This document shows positions 24,518 to 33,173 of a DNA stretch of 44,933 nt, in pieces (within the stretch, counting starts at the first letter, position 1; every line of letters begins with the position of its first letter). Both the position numbers and the translations under genes were made by a program. The stretch lies in assembly GCA_013289065.1 (NCBI GenBank), contig JABDAP010000009.1, forward strand, positions 1 through 44,933, in the 5' to 3' direction. The DNA comes from Bacteroidota bacterium. Its GTDB lineage: Bacteria; Bacteroidota; Bacteroidia; Chitinophagales; Chitinophagaceae. The notes under the pieces are model-generated. The model was given only the letters and a program-made list of their open reading frames with translations. It ran no database searches and was not told the origin of the DNA.

Positions 24518-25828
24518 TTAATTCTCTACTGCCCACTTATCCCTGTCATCCGGCGAAAATTTCCACGGTGCAAAATTATTTTCAATATTGCTGAATGTTC
24601 CGTTCCATTCCTGCGGCGCATTGCTTTCTTCCATGATCAGTGAACGGCGCAGTTCCAAAATGATATCGAGCGGTGAAATACTTACCGGGCATTCTTCCAC
24701 ACAGGCATTACAGGTTGTGCAGGCGCGCAATTCTTCCACACTGATATAATCATGCAGCAATGTTTTATTATCAGCAACAAACTGTTTGTGCTGATCAATA
24801 TTTTTCCCCACATCTTCCATTCTGTCGCGTGTGGCCATCATGATCTTTCTCGGGCTGAGTAATTTGCCGGTAATGTTTGCAGGACAGGCAGCAGTGCACC
24901 TGCCGCATTCCGTGCAACTGTATGCATCTAATAAATTTTTCCAGCTCAGTTCAAAAATATCCTTTGCGCCAAAATGTGCGGGAGGTGCAGCATCTGTTGG
25001 CGCCGTTTCCGGTTTCATTGCATACAATACTTCATTCTGAACAGCGGGCATGTTCTTCATTTTACCTGCGGGCTCCAGCCTTGCATAATATGCATTGGGA
25101 AATGCCAGTAAAATATGCAGGTGTTTGGAATACGGCAGGTAATTCAGGAAAATAAATATGCCTGTAATATGCATCCACCAACAGGTTCGCTCAATGGCGA
25201 TCAGGGTTGTGGTGTGCATGTTTTGAAACAAAGGAGATAATATCCCCGAAAAAAAGAAACTACCTGTCTGGTGATAATGTTCACTGCCGTTTGCCTGCAG
25301 CACCTGGTCGGTAGCATTCATGGTTAAAAACAGGCTCATTAAAATGATCTCGGAGATCAGGATATAATTTGCATCACTGCGCGGCCAGCCGTTAAGGTCT
25401 TTGCTGATAAAACGTTTGAGTTTGATGATGTTCCTTCTTACTAAGAAAATAATACATACTGTTATCACACCAACTGCTAAAAATTCAAAACCATTGATAA
25501 GCCAGTTATAAGAGATACCGAGTAACGGCAGAAATAAGCGATGCGTGCCAAGTAAACCATCCAGCACGATTTCGAGCACTTCGAGATTGATAATAATAAA
25601 ACCAACATAGATCACCAGGTGCATTACAGCAACCAATGGATTCCTGAACATCTTCTTTTGTCCGAGTGCCAGTAACAGCAGGTTCTTCCAGCGTTTTGCC
25701 GGCTGGTCATTGAGCTGTTCATCTTTGCCCAGCAGAATATTACGCCTGATCTCACCGGCCTTTTTGGCAAACAGCCAGCTGGCAGTTGCCAGAAGCGCCA
25801 CAAATGCTGCCTGTTGTACATAATGCAT
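24518..25828 (-). CDS. membrane (Fe-S)-binding protein, HdrC/HdrE-like
   Basis: It has 436 residues. About five membrane spans lie in the N-terminal 240 residues (around 5-20, 65-95, 115-132, 155-172 and 212-232), like the heme-binding NarI-type domain. A cytoplasmic ferredoxin domain follows with two [4Fe-4S] motifs: C305/C308/C311/C315 (CTECGRCTAACP) and C370/C373/C376/C380 (CTTCNACVEECP). It likely passes electrons between the quinone pool and the CCG protein at 21319-22098. In this strand order it would be transcribed before that gene, with the cupin and unknown gene between. Confidence 0.87.
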   Translation of the reverse strand: MHYVQQAAFVALLATASWLFAKKAGEIRRNILLGKDEQLNDQPAKRWKNLLLLALGQKKMFRNPLVAVMHLVIYVGFIIINLEVLEIVLDGLLGTHRLFLPLLGISYNWLINGFEFLAVGVITVCIIFLVRRNIIKLKRFISKDLNGWPRSDANYILISEIILMSLFLTMNATDQVLQANGSEHYHQTGSFFFSGILSPLFQNMHTTTLIAIERTCWWMHITGIFIFLNYLPYSKHLHILLAFPNAYYARLEPAGKMKNMPAVQNEVLYAMKPETAPTDAAPPAHFGAKDIFELSWKNLLDAYSCTECGRCTAACPANITGKLLSPRKIMMATRDRMEDVGKNIDQHKQFVADNKTLLHDYISVEELRACTTCNACVEECPVSISPLDIILELRRSLIMEESNAPQEWNGTFSNIENNFAPWKFSPDDRDKWAVEN

Positions 25829-25866
25829 AGTAATCTGTTATTTTGCTAAGGTAATAGTTTTGTGTA

Positions 25867-25900
25867 GTTGTAAAAGGGAGTTTTATTGTTGTTATTTTTG
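25867..25900 (+). promoter_or_regulatory. candidate promoter for the PyrR-like gene
   Basis: TATTTTTG at 25893-25900 is an exact TAnnTTTG -7 box. GTTG at 25867-25870 lies 22 bp upstream. The predicted start gives a 5' UTR of about 12 bases. Confidence 0.35.
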
Positions 25901-25918
25901 GTGATCAAATAATGTATT

Positions 25919-26419
25919 ATGGCAGATAGAAATTATATCCTGAATAAGGAAGGCGCTGAACAGAAATTACACCGTATGTCGCTCGAGCTGGCCGAACACC
26001 TGAACGGTGATGCGGCGCCTGTAATTATTATCGGCATCCGCAACAGCGGAACAGTGATCGCTGAAAAGACCGGCGCGTTATTAAAAAATTATATACCCAA
26101 TAATATAGAAGTGATCTCGCTCACAATGGATAAAGCGCATCCAACATCTGTTGAGCTGAGCAAAAAAATTGATTTCAATAACCTTCATATCATCATCGCC
26201 GATGATGTTACCAACAGCGGCCGTACTTTATTATATGCATTGAAACCGTTACTCGATTTTCATCCAAAAAGCATACAGACATTGGTGCTGGTTGAAAGAA
26301 TGCACAAGCTCTTTCCCGTAAACCCTGATTATGTAGGCTTATCCGTAGCCACTACTATGCAGGAACATATACAGGTGGAAGTGGTGGATGGGGAAGTGGT
26401 GGGAGCTTATATAATTTAG
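25919..26419 (+). CDS. PyrR-like phosphoribosyltransferase family protein
   Basis: It is a type I PRTase fold of 166 residues. The PRPP loop IIADDVTNSGRTL is at residues 92-104. The N-terminal IIIGIRNSGTVIAEK resembles PyrR/UPRT proteins. PyrR proteins bind pyr mRNA or make UMP from uracil. No pyrimidine genes or pyr leader occur here, so the substrate is uncertain and hypoxanthine/uracil-type PRTase activity is also possible. Confidence 0.8.
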   Translation: MADRNYILNKEGAEQKLHRMSLELAEHLNGDAAPVIIIGIRNSGTVIAEKTGALLKNYIPNNIEVISLTMDKAHPTSVELSKKIDFNNLHIIIADDVTNSGRTLLYALKPLLDFHPKSIQTLVLVERMHKLFPVNPDYVGLSVATTMQEHIQVEVVDGEVVGAYII

Positions 26420-26506
26420 AGTCTGGAGTTAGAAGTCTGGAGTTAGAAGTCTGAAGTGATTTTTTACCCAGACTCCAGACTTCTGACTCCAGATTCCTAA
26501 CTCCTA
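26419..26506. repeat. intergenic palindrome, family A (copy 2)
   Basis: Three tandem left-arm words (gtctggagttagaa) from 26419 face complementary words from 26467 to 26506. The element spans exactly from the TAG of the PyrR-like gene (26417-26419) to the TAG of the convergent DUF2279 gene (26504-26506). Both stop codons overlap the repeat. Confidence 0.8.
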
Positions 26507-27460
26507 AAAGTGTATCCAGTTCCACTCCACACCCTTCTTCGAAAAACCAATCGACGGCGTTGGAAATTTGATTGAATTGAAGAGATAAAAAGTTGTTCTC
26601 AGGAATTTGCTTTTTGTCCTGATCCGCGTCAGGTCTATATCCGGGGCAATATACCACTGGCGGTAACGGGAAATATCCTGTCTGCTGAATATGATGTTGC
26701 CATTATTATCTTTTGCTGTGTTCGATGATCCGCCAAACATTCCATCAGCGCCGTAACCCAAAGAAATATTTAACCAGGAGGGAAGATGTGACTGTTTAAA
26801 AAAACTTTTCAGGTTCACACTTACCCAATAGGTTTGGCCGTTATAATCTTTCAGCATTCTTTCAACAAGGCGGTTGCCAAAAAGCTGGTCGGCGCGTTGG
26901 TTCAGAGAAGCATCTCCATAATCAATACGGTGAAAAGAAAATTTTATCTGGATCCGTTGTTCATCCCATGCAAGTTGCTGTGAAATGAATGTGGCGCTGC
27001 CGGTAAGATTGGCGAGCATATCACCGGGACTGAATCCCCATTCTGCCGAAAAGCCATCCAGTATTTCTATTACAGTTAAAAAAGCGGTACCGCTTAAACC
27101 ACCGATCCATATACTTTGTTTGCGCGAAGCGCCGGCCCATTTCCACGCTTCCATACTAAACCTGCCGGCTGTATATGCGCTGAAAAAATGGCCGGCCTTA
27201 TCCATCTGCAACCAATCATTATTATCATTAAAAAAATGAAAAGATGATTGGGCGTATTTTTTATACCAAACATTCGATAAAGCAACCAGGCTTCCGCCAT
27301 AACCAACCACACTTGCGGCAGTTGCGAGATAGAGGCGCGTTTTGTTATTCGCGGAAATAGTTGGGGGCTGATGTGCAACCATAAGTGAATCCTGCGCAAA
27401 CACGCACAGGCAGCACAGCAGCGCCGGTATAAGCAGTAGTTTCTTCACTACTTCAAACAT
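26504..27460 (-). CDS. DUF2279 family secreted protein
   Basis: It has 318 residues. A signal peptide (MFEVVKKLLLIPALLCCLCVFAQ) is followed by a helical DUF2279/YfiM-like region (about 40-170: MDKAGHFFSAYTAGRFSMEAWKWAG, IEILDGFSAEWGFSPGDMLANLTGS). The second half is beta-rich (VNLKSFFKQSHLPSWLNISLGYGADGMFGG), suggesting membrane association. Function is unknown. Its stop codon lies within the family A palindrome. Confidence 0.8.
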   Translation of the reverse strand: MFEVVKKLLLIPALLCCLCVFAQDSLMVAHQPPTISANNKTRLYLATAASVVGYGGSLVALSNVWYKKYAQSSFHFFNDNNDWLQMDKAGHFFSAYTAGRFSMEAWKWAGASRKQSIWIGGLSGTAFLTVIEILDGFSAEWGFSPGDMLANLTGSATFISQQLAWDEQRIQIKFSFHRIDYGDASLNQRADQLFGNRLVERMLKDYNGQTYWVSVNLKSFFKQSHLPSWLNISLGYGADGMFGGSSNTAKDNNGNIIFSRQDISRYRQWYIAPDIDLTRIRTKSKFLRTTFYLFNSIKFPTPSIGFSKKGVEWNWIHF

Positions 27461-27559
27461 ACATCACTAAATCAACAGAGTTTAATTGATTAGGTTGAAA
27501 ATGCAAAAAATATTCATAAACTTGCCGTCTAATCGCATCATCAAATAAAAACCAGTATT

Positions 27560-29287
27560 ATGGACGCTGCCATTCAGGAAAAAGTAAATGTGTGGATCAA
27601 CGGAAACTACGACCAGGCCACAAAAGATACCATCAACAAATTGCAAAAAGAACATCCCGATGAATTGGCCGATGCCTTTTATCAAAGCCTCGAATTCGGT
27701 ACCGGTGGTTTGCGTGGCATCATGGGTGTTGGCACAAACCGCATTAATAAATACACGATCGGCATGGCCACACAAGGCTTTGCCAATTACCTGAAAAAAA
27801 CATATGGCAGCGAAGAAATAAAAGTGGCCATTGCACACGACAGCCGCAACAACAGCCGCTTCTTTGCGCAAACTACTGCCAGTGTTTTTGCAGCGAATGG
27901 GATCAAAGTTTTTTTATTTGAATCATTGCGCCCCACACCCGAATTAAGTTTTGCGATCAGGACGCTGGGATGCAAAGGCGGCGTGGTTTGCACGGCATCG
28001 CATAATCCCAAAGAATACAATGGTTATAAAGCCTACTGGAACGATGGCGGACAACTTGTGCCGCCGCATGATGGCAATGTGATCAAAGAAGTAGAAGCCA
28101 TCACCGATGTGAACGATGTAAAATGGGAGGGCAGCAACGCTAATATTACATTGATCGGTTCGGAGATGGATAATAAATACATGGATATGGTGCAGGCATT
28201 AAGTGTATATCCTGATGTGATCACCAAACAACACGACCTTAGAATTGTATACACGCCCATTCATGGAAGCGGTATCATGCTGGTTCCCGAAACATTAAAA
28301 CGTTTTGGTTTTACTAACGTGAACATTGTATCGGAACAGGTAACGCCAAATGGAAATTTTCCAACAGTAAATTATCCCAATCCCGAAGAAGCCGAAACGA
28401 TGAGCTTTGGTTTGAAGAAAGCCAAAGAAATGGATGCGGATATTTTACTCGGAACCGATCCGGATGCCGACCGCGTTGGCATCGGTGTAAAAAACCACAA
28501 AGGCGAATGGGTGCTGATGAACGGGAACCAGACAGCCGTACTCGCATTTACTTATATGATGGAAGCGCGCAAAGCCAAAGGTATTGCGCAGCCGAATGAT
28601 ATGGTGATCACCACCATCGTTACCACGGAAATGATCAACCAGGTTGCCAAACAAAATGATGTGGCATGTTATAATGTGCTCACAGGTTTTAAATGGATCG
28701 CAGAAAAAATAAAAGAACTCGACGGGCAAAAAAATTATGTGATCGGCGGAGAAGAAAGTTTTGGCCTGATGATCGGAAACCAGATCCGCGATAAAGATGC
28801 AGTAAGCGCCGTTGCATTGATGTGCGAAATGGCGGCATATGAAAAAGCACAGGGAAAAACATTGTTTGATAAAATGATCGAGCTGTATATCAAATACGGT
28901 TTTTATTATGAGAACCTGATCAGCATAACAAAGAAAGGAATGAACGGTTCAAAAGAAATTGCCGATATGATGGAAGGGTACCGCAAAGATCCGCCGGCAA
29001 CTATTTCAGGCGCCAAAGTAACTACGCTGCTCGATTACCAGTTACAGAAAGGAACCAACCTTACAACCGGCGAAACATGGAAGATCGAACTGCCTAAAAG
29101 CAATGTGCTGCAGTTTATCACCGATGACGGAACAAAAATATCCGCCAGGCCATCGGGAACAGAACCCAAGATCAAATTCTATTTCAGTGTAAATACCAAA
29201 CTGGAACGTGCCGAAGATTTTGATACCGTTTTTGCTTCGCTGGAAAACAGGATCAAAAGTATTATTTCAGATATGAAGTTGAAGTAA
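27560..29287 (+). CDS. phosphoglucomutase/phosphomannomutase family phospho-sugar mutase
   Basis: It has 575 residues, the size of PgcA-type phosphoglucomutases. It shows FGTGGLRGIMGVGTNRIN (46-63), the phosphoserine loop TASHNPKEYNGYK with S147, the Mg loop GTDPDADRVG with D300/D302/D304, the sugar-binding GGEESFG, and the phosphate-binding RPSGTEPKIKF near the C-terminus. It interconverts glucose-1-P and glucose-6-P or the mannose equivalents; specificity is not distinguishable here. Confidence 0.95.
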   Translation: MDAAIQEKVNVWINGNYDQATKDTINKLQKEHPDELADAFYQSLEFGTGGLRGIMGVGTNRINKYTIGMATQGFANYLKKTYGSEEIKVAIAHDSRNNSRFFAQTTASVFAANGIKVFLFESLRPTPELSFAIRTLGCKGGVVCTASHNPKEYNGYKAYWNDGGQLVPPHDGNVIKEVEAITDVNDVKWEGSNANITLIGSEMDNKYMDMVQALSVYPDVITKQHDLRIVYTPIHGSGIMLVPETLKRFGFTNVNIVSEQVTPNGNFPTVNYPNPEEAETMSFGLKKAKEMDADILLGTDPDADRVGIGVKNHKGEWVLMNGNQTAVLAFTYMMEARKAKGIAQPNDMVITTIVTTEMINQVAKQNDVACYNVLTGFKWIAEKIKELDGQKNYVIGGEESFGLMIGNQIRDKDAVSAVALMCEMAAYEKAQGKTLFDKMIELYIKYGFYYENLISITKKGMNGSKEIADMMEGYRKDPPATISGAKVTTLLDYQLQKGTNLTTGETWKIELPKSNVLQFITDDGTKISARPSGTEPKIKFYFSVNTKLERAEDFDTVFASLENRIKSIISDMKLK

Positions 29288-29297
29288 CTATTATTGA

Positions 29298-29350
29298 CAC
29301 AGAAGGCACAGACAGACACAGTTTTTCTGTGCACATCTGTGTATTCTGTG
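29298..29350. repeat. imperfect palindrome of cacaga words after the mutase gene
   Basis: 24-nt arms (29298-29321 and 29327-29350) made of cacag words pair imperfectly, with a five-T loop. It starts 10 bp after the stop. The rest of the gap to pcm (29351-29443) shows nothing else clear. Confidence 0.65.
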
Positions 29351-29443
29351 GCAATCTTTTATTTCAATGTGTAGAATTTTTCGATTTTATTTTTCTGTTC
29401 ACAATCATCTTCCCGCCAACGGTTACCGTATATTCGTTGTGCT

Positions 29444-30100
29444 ATGAGAAAGTACGAGGATACATACCAGCACAAGGGGCTAAGAAAAAAATTAGCAGGC
29501 CTGCTCCGCGAAAAAGGCATCACCGATGAAAATGTACTAGATGCCATCAACACCATCCCGCGCCATTATTTTCTCGATTCGGCTTTTGATAAGATCGCTT
29601 ATGAAGACAGGGCCTTTGAAATAGCTGCCGGCCAAACTATTTCACAACCTTACACCGTTGCTTACCAGACACAATTATTACAGGTAAAAAGATCAGATAA
29701 AATTTTAGAGATCGGAACCGGAAGTGTTTACCAGGCAACCATATTGGCTGAGATGGGAGCATGGGTGTACACGATCGAACGGCAGAAAAAATTATACGAT
29801 CTTCAGAAAGAATATTATTTCCGCAATAAATACCCCAACATCAAATTTTTTTTCGGAGATGGATTTGAAGGATTACAGACATATGCGCCTTTTGATAAAA
29901 TTATTATCACTGCAGCAGCGCCATTTATCCCGCCAAAACTGGTACAGCAATTAAAAGTAGGTGGTATGATGGTAATACCTGTTGACGAAGGGGAAACACA
30001 ACGCATGCTCCGCCTCACCAAACTCGAAGACGGCACTGTGAAAGAAGAAGCCTTTGAACAGTTTTCTTTTGTACCAATGTTAACCGGAAGGAACAGGTAG
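29444..30100 (+). CDS. pcm: protein-L-isoaspartate O-methyltransferase
   Basis: It repairs isoaspartyl residues using SAM. It shows RHYFLDSAFDKIAYEDRAFEI, GQTISQPYTVAYQT, the SAM motif I EIGTGSVYQA (89-98), FFFGDGFEGL, FDKIIITAAAPFIP and GGMMVIPV. Length is 218 residues. In motif I the usual glycine of GTGSGYQ is replaced by V95 (GTT; a single base from GGT). Otherwise the enzyme is complete. Confidence 0.94.
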   Translation: MRKYEDTYQHKGLRKKLAGLLREKGITDENVLDAINTIPRHYFLDSAFDKIAYEDRAFEIAAGQTISQPYTVAYQTQLLQVKRSDKILEIGTGSVYQATILAEMGAWVYTIERQKKLYDLQKEYYFRNKYPNIKFFFGDGFEGLQTYAPFDKIIITAAAPFIPPKLVQQLKVGGMMVIPVDEGETQRMLRLTKLEDGTVKEEAFEQFSFVPMLTGRNR

Positions 30101-30193
30101 AACCGGAATGGTTATATTGTATCGCTTTAATTAAAATGCAAAAATTGTCTATTCTGTGGCGAAGCAAAATTTGATAATTTAAAAAATTAACCA

Positions 30194-30937
30194 ATGAATA
30201 AACTGCTACAACCCGGCCGCATCATTTTTGCAACCGGAACCATCGCACTGGGTGTTCTTTGTATTTTGATGAAAGATTTTATTGTTGGCCGCCCGCCGGC
30301 ATGGCCCGCGGATTATGCGGCCATTAATCCTGTATTGGGTTATATAACCGGCATTGTTATGATCATTTCAGGTATGATCATTCTTGTAAGAAAACAGGCA
30401 GGCGTTGCCGCTTTGCAGGTTGCTATTTTAATTATATGCTTTTCATTAACCAGGTTATTGCCAAACTTCACGGCCAACTGGCTCGCGGCATTTAAATCGA
30501 TGGCATTATTCGGCGGCGCTTTAATAGTGGCCTGTTCCTATCCCGCCTATGCAACAAAAACAAACCTGAAAAATGGTATTGTATTTACCGGCTGTTTATT
30601 ACTCGCTGCTTTTTTTATAGCAGGCGGTTACGCGCATTTTGCATATGAAGCATTTCTAATAGATTTCATTCCTGCCTATATTCCTTTTCATGCTTTCTGG
30701 GCGTACTTCTGTGGTGTTTGTTTATTTGCAGGCGGCATTGGTATCATCATTCCGCAAACACGAAGATTAGCCGCATTGCTTTCAGGTATTATGTTACTTG
30801 GTTGGTTTGCATTATTGCATATTCCAAGGTTCCTGGCCGATACAAATAATCCCGGCGACAGAATGGGCCTCTGCGAATCATTTACATTCTGCGGTATCTT
30901 CTTTGTCTTGGCTGCCATGTCTCCAAAGAAGAATTAG
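30194..30937 (+). CDS. DoxX-like multispanning membrane protein
   Basis: It has 247 residues and about seven to eight hydrophobic segments throughout. The pattern GRIIFATGTIALGVLCI near the start, the small-residue-rich helices and IPAYIPFHAFWAYFCGVCLFAGGIGI resemble DoxX/DoxD family proteins. The substrate and partners are unknown. The 93 bp upstream shows no clear promoter. Confidence 0.7.
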   Translation: MNKLLQPGRIIFATGTIALGVLCILMKDFIVGRPPAWPADYAAINPVLGYITGIVMIISGMIILVRKQAGVAALQVAILIICFSLTRLLPNFTANWLAAFKSMALFGGALIVACSYPAYATKTNLKNGIVFTGCLLLAAFFIAGGYAHFAYEAFLIDFIPAYIPFHAFWAYFCGVCLFAGGIGIIIPQTRRLAALLSGIMLLGWFALLHIPRFLADTNNPGDRMGLCESFTFCGIFFVLAAMSPKKN

Positions 30938-30954
30938 CGGTAAGATAATCAAAT

Positions 30955-31006
30955 CGCGCCTCCGCGCCTTTGTGTGAATATTTGTACGCAAAGGCGCGGA
31001 GGCGCG
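30955..31006. repeat. intergenic palindrome, family B (copy 4)
   Basis: The arms 30955-30976 and 30987-31006 carry the same gcgcctccgcgcctttg word as 3274-3332 and pair over about 20 bp. It lies between the DoxX-like gene and the methyltransferase gene. Confidence 0.8.
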
Positions 31007-31079
31007 GTTAAATCGGCTGCCTATTGCATTTGCGCTTTTTAGTTTATAGATTTATAGATTAACCAAAACAACCCTGCAC

Positions 31080-31817
31080 ATGAAAAAATCATTGGCTCTC
31101 CTGTATGGTTTGGTATCATACATGGTATTCCTGGTTGCATTTCTCTACGCGATCGGGTTTGTTGGAAATTTTTTTGTACCAAAATCTATCGACTCCGGAA
31201 CAGAATCTTCTTTTGCACAGGCTGTACTCATCAATGCGGCTTTACTCAGCGTGTTCGCATTGCAGCACAGCATCATGGCAAGGCCGGCATTTAAAAAATG
31301 GTGGACTACCCTTATCAGCCCGGCAGTTGAACGCAGCACATATGTGTTGTTATCCAGCCTCGCATTGTTATTGATCTACTGGCAATGGGTTCCGATGAAA
31401 ACAATTATCTGGTCAACAGACAATGCATCAGCCGTAATGTTCTGGAACGTGATCTATTTTTTCGGATGGCTTGTTGTATTTCTCTCCACATTTATGATCA
31501 ACCACTTTGACCTGTTTGGATTGAAACAGGTTTTTGATAACCTGCGCGATAAACAAAGCGCTTCGGGTGAATTCAAAATAAATTATTTCTATGGTATCGT
31601 ACGCCACCCCATTATGCTCGGTTTTATCATTGCATTCTGGGCAACACCGGTTATGACATTAGGGCATCTTGTTTTTTCAATCACAACCACTTTGTACATC
31701 CTGATCGCAGTGAAATTTTTTGAAGAACGCGATCTATTAAAAGCGCATCCTGTTGAATATGCGGAATACAAAAAGAAAGTGCCGATGGTGATCCCGTTCA
31801 CGGGAAAAAGAAAATAA
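31080..31817 (+). CDS. mddA: methanethiol S-methyltransferase (MddA-like) membrane protein
   Basis: It belongs to the NnrU/isoprenylcysteine methyltransferase-like superfamily, 245 residues with about five membrane spans. The marks of the MddA branch are FALQHSIMARPAFKKWWTTLISPAVERSTYVLLSSLALLLIYWQW, followed by INHFDLFGLKQV and the SAM-binding C-terminal region IVRHPIMLGFIIAFWATP...FEERDLLKAHPVEYAEYKKKVPM. MddA methylates methanethiol to dimethyl sulfide with SAM. Substrate assignment is by family resemblance. Confidence 0.85.
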   Translation: MKKSLALLYGLVSYMVFLVAFLYAIGFVGNFFVPKSIDSGTESSFAQAVLINAALLSVFALQHSIMARPAFKKWWTTLISPAVERSTYVLLSSLALLLIYWQWVPMKTIIWSTDNASAVMFWNVIYFFGWLVVFLSTFMINHFDLFGLKQVFDNLRDKQSASGEFKINYFYGIVRHPIMLGFIIAFWATPVMTLGHLVFSITTTLYILIAVKFFEERDLLKAHPVEYAEYKKKVPMVIPFTGKRK

Positions 31818-31826
31818 ATATCTTTG

Positions 31827-31859
31827 ATGTGCCGGTAAATTTTTGCCGGCACATTTTTT
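31827..31859 (+). terminator. terminator after mddA
   Basis: A 9-bp perfect stem (31827-31835 with 31846-31854, atgtgccgg/ccggcacat) is followed by a run of Ts through 31859. Confidence 0.85.
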
Positions 31860-31873
31860 AACCGGCAGCGCAA

Positions 31874-33079
31874 ATGAATAACCAGAACAAAAAGTATATC
31901 CTGCCTGTTATCGTCATCGCTCAATTTGCCTGTACTTCTCTTTGGTTCGCGGGTAATGCTGTGATCACGGATATCATCAAACAATTTTCTCTGGCGCCGG
32001 ATGCACTGGGACATTTGGTTTCAGCTGTTCAATTAGGATTTATTTCAGGCACTTTATTATTTGCCGTTTTTACGATCTCAGATCGTTATTCTCCCTCCAA
32101 AATTTTTTTTATTTGTTCGATAGCAGCTTCGTTATCTAACCTGCTTATTTTTTTCGCAGATGGATTGCCGGTGATCATGCTGTCAAGATGTATGACCGGT
32201 TTATTTTTAGCCGGCATCTATCCGGTTGGCATGAAGATCGCTTCAGACTATAACAAAGAGGGATTAGGCAAAGCCCTCGGATGGCTGGTTGGCGCACTGG
32301 TATTGGGTACCGCATTCCCTCATCTCGTTCATTCATTCACACAAACACTTTCATGGAAGATCGTGATCTCGGTAAGCTCTTCACTTTCTGTTATTGGCGG
32401 ACTGATGATCTTTTTATTTGTACCCGATGGCCCGCATCGCGGCCGCAGTACAACATTTGACCTTACTGCATTTGCAAAAATTTTCCGTAACCGTAATTTT
32501 CGCCTCGCAGCATTCGGTTATTTCGGGCATATGTGGGAGTTGTATGCTTTATGGGCATTCATACCGGTATTACTCACCACGTACACTGCATTGCATGTTG
32601 ATACAAATATGCCCGTGTCGCTATTCTCATTTTTTGTGATTGCCAGCGGCAGTATCGGTTGCGTGCTGGGTGGTTATCTTTCTCAATATTTCAGGAACAG
32701 CAAAATTGCATTTGTTGCATTGGCCACTTCTTTTATCTGTTGTTTATTATCTCCGTTCCTGTTTCATTTTTCTTTTGTTTTTTTTCTGCTGTTGCTTTTT
32801 GTGTGGGGCATATCAGCAACAACCGATTCCCCGCAATTCTCCACCATCGTTGCCAACTCTGCTGCTGCAGAATCAAAAGGAACCGCTTTAACTATTACCA
32901 ACTCCATGGGTTTTCTTATTTCCATCATCAGCATAGAATCGGTCAATGCATTGAAAACAGTCATTGACCCGGAACATATCTATTTAATTCTTGCCATCGG
33001 GCCTTTGTTAGGGTTGATTGCTTTGTCTGGACTTGTTTTTAAAAAGCCTGGAGTTAGGAGACTGGAGACTGAAGTTTAA
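31874..33079 (+). CDS. MFS transporter
   Basis: It has 401 residues and 12 predicted spans. The loop 2-3 signature is weak, but the layout (QFACTSLWFAGNAVI, LSRCMTGLFLAGIYPVGMKIASDYNKEGLGKALGWLVGALVLG, a central loop near 190-205, then six more helices with DSPQFSTIVANSAAAESKGTALTITNSMGF) is typical of major facilitator proteins. The last about ten residues (PGVRRLETEV) are encoded by the left arm of a family A palindrome. Cargo unknown. Confidence 0.87.
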   Translation: MNNQNKKYILPVIVIAQFACTSLWFAGNAVITDIIKQFSLAPDALGHLVSAVQLGFISGTLLFAVFTISDRYSPSKIFFICSIAASLSNLLIFFADGLPVIMLSRCMTGLFLAGIYPVGMKIASDYNKEGLGKALGWLVGALVLGTAFPHLVHSFTQTLSWKIVISVSSSLSVIGGLMIFLFVPDGPHRGRSTTFDLTAFAKIFRNRNFRLAAFGYFGHMWELYALWAFIPVLLTTYTALHVDTNMPVSLFSFFVIASGSIGCVLGGYLSQYFRNSKIAFVALATSFICCLLSPFLFHFSFVFFLLLLFVWGISATTDSPQFSTIVANSAAAESKGTALTITNSMGFLISIISIESVNALKTVIDPEHIYLILAIGPLLGLIALSGLVFKKPGVRRLETEV

Positions 33080-33117
33080 GAATATCAATGTAAACTCCAG
33101 TCTCCTAACTCCAGACT
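33047..33117. repeat. intergenic palindrome, family A (copy 3), running into the MFS 3' end
   Basis: The left arm begins at 33047 inside the MFS coding sequence (tggagttaggagactggag) and faces a complementary arm at 33092-33117. It supplies the C-terminal codons of the transporter. Confidence 0.8.
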
Positions 33118-33125
33118 AAAAACAA

Positions 33126-33155
33126 AAAGCCGCTCAATAAAAACTGAGCGGCTTT
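33126..33155 (-). terminator. terminator of the receptor gene
   Basis: An 11-bp perfect stem (33126-33136 with 33145-33155, word aaagccgctca) lies 18 bp past the stop of the minus-strand receptor. The run of As on its left edge gives a U tract on the minus strand. Confidence 0.8.
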
Positions 33156-33173
33156 CAAACTATTATAAATTTC

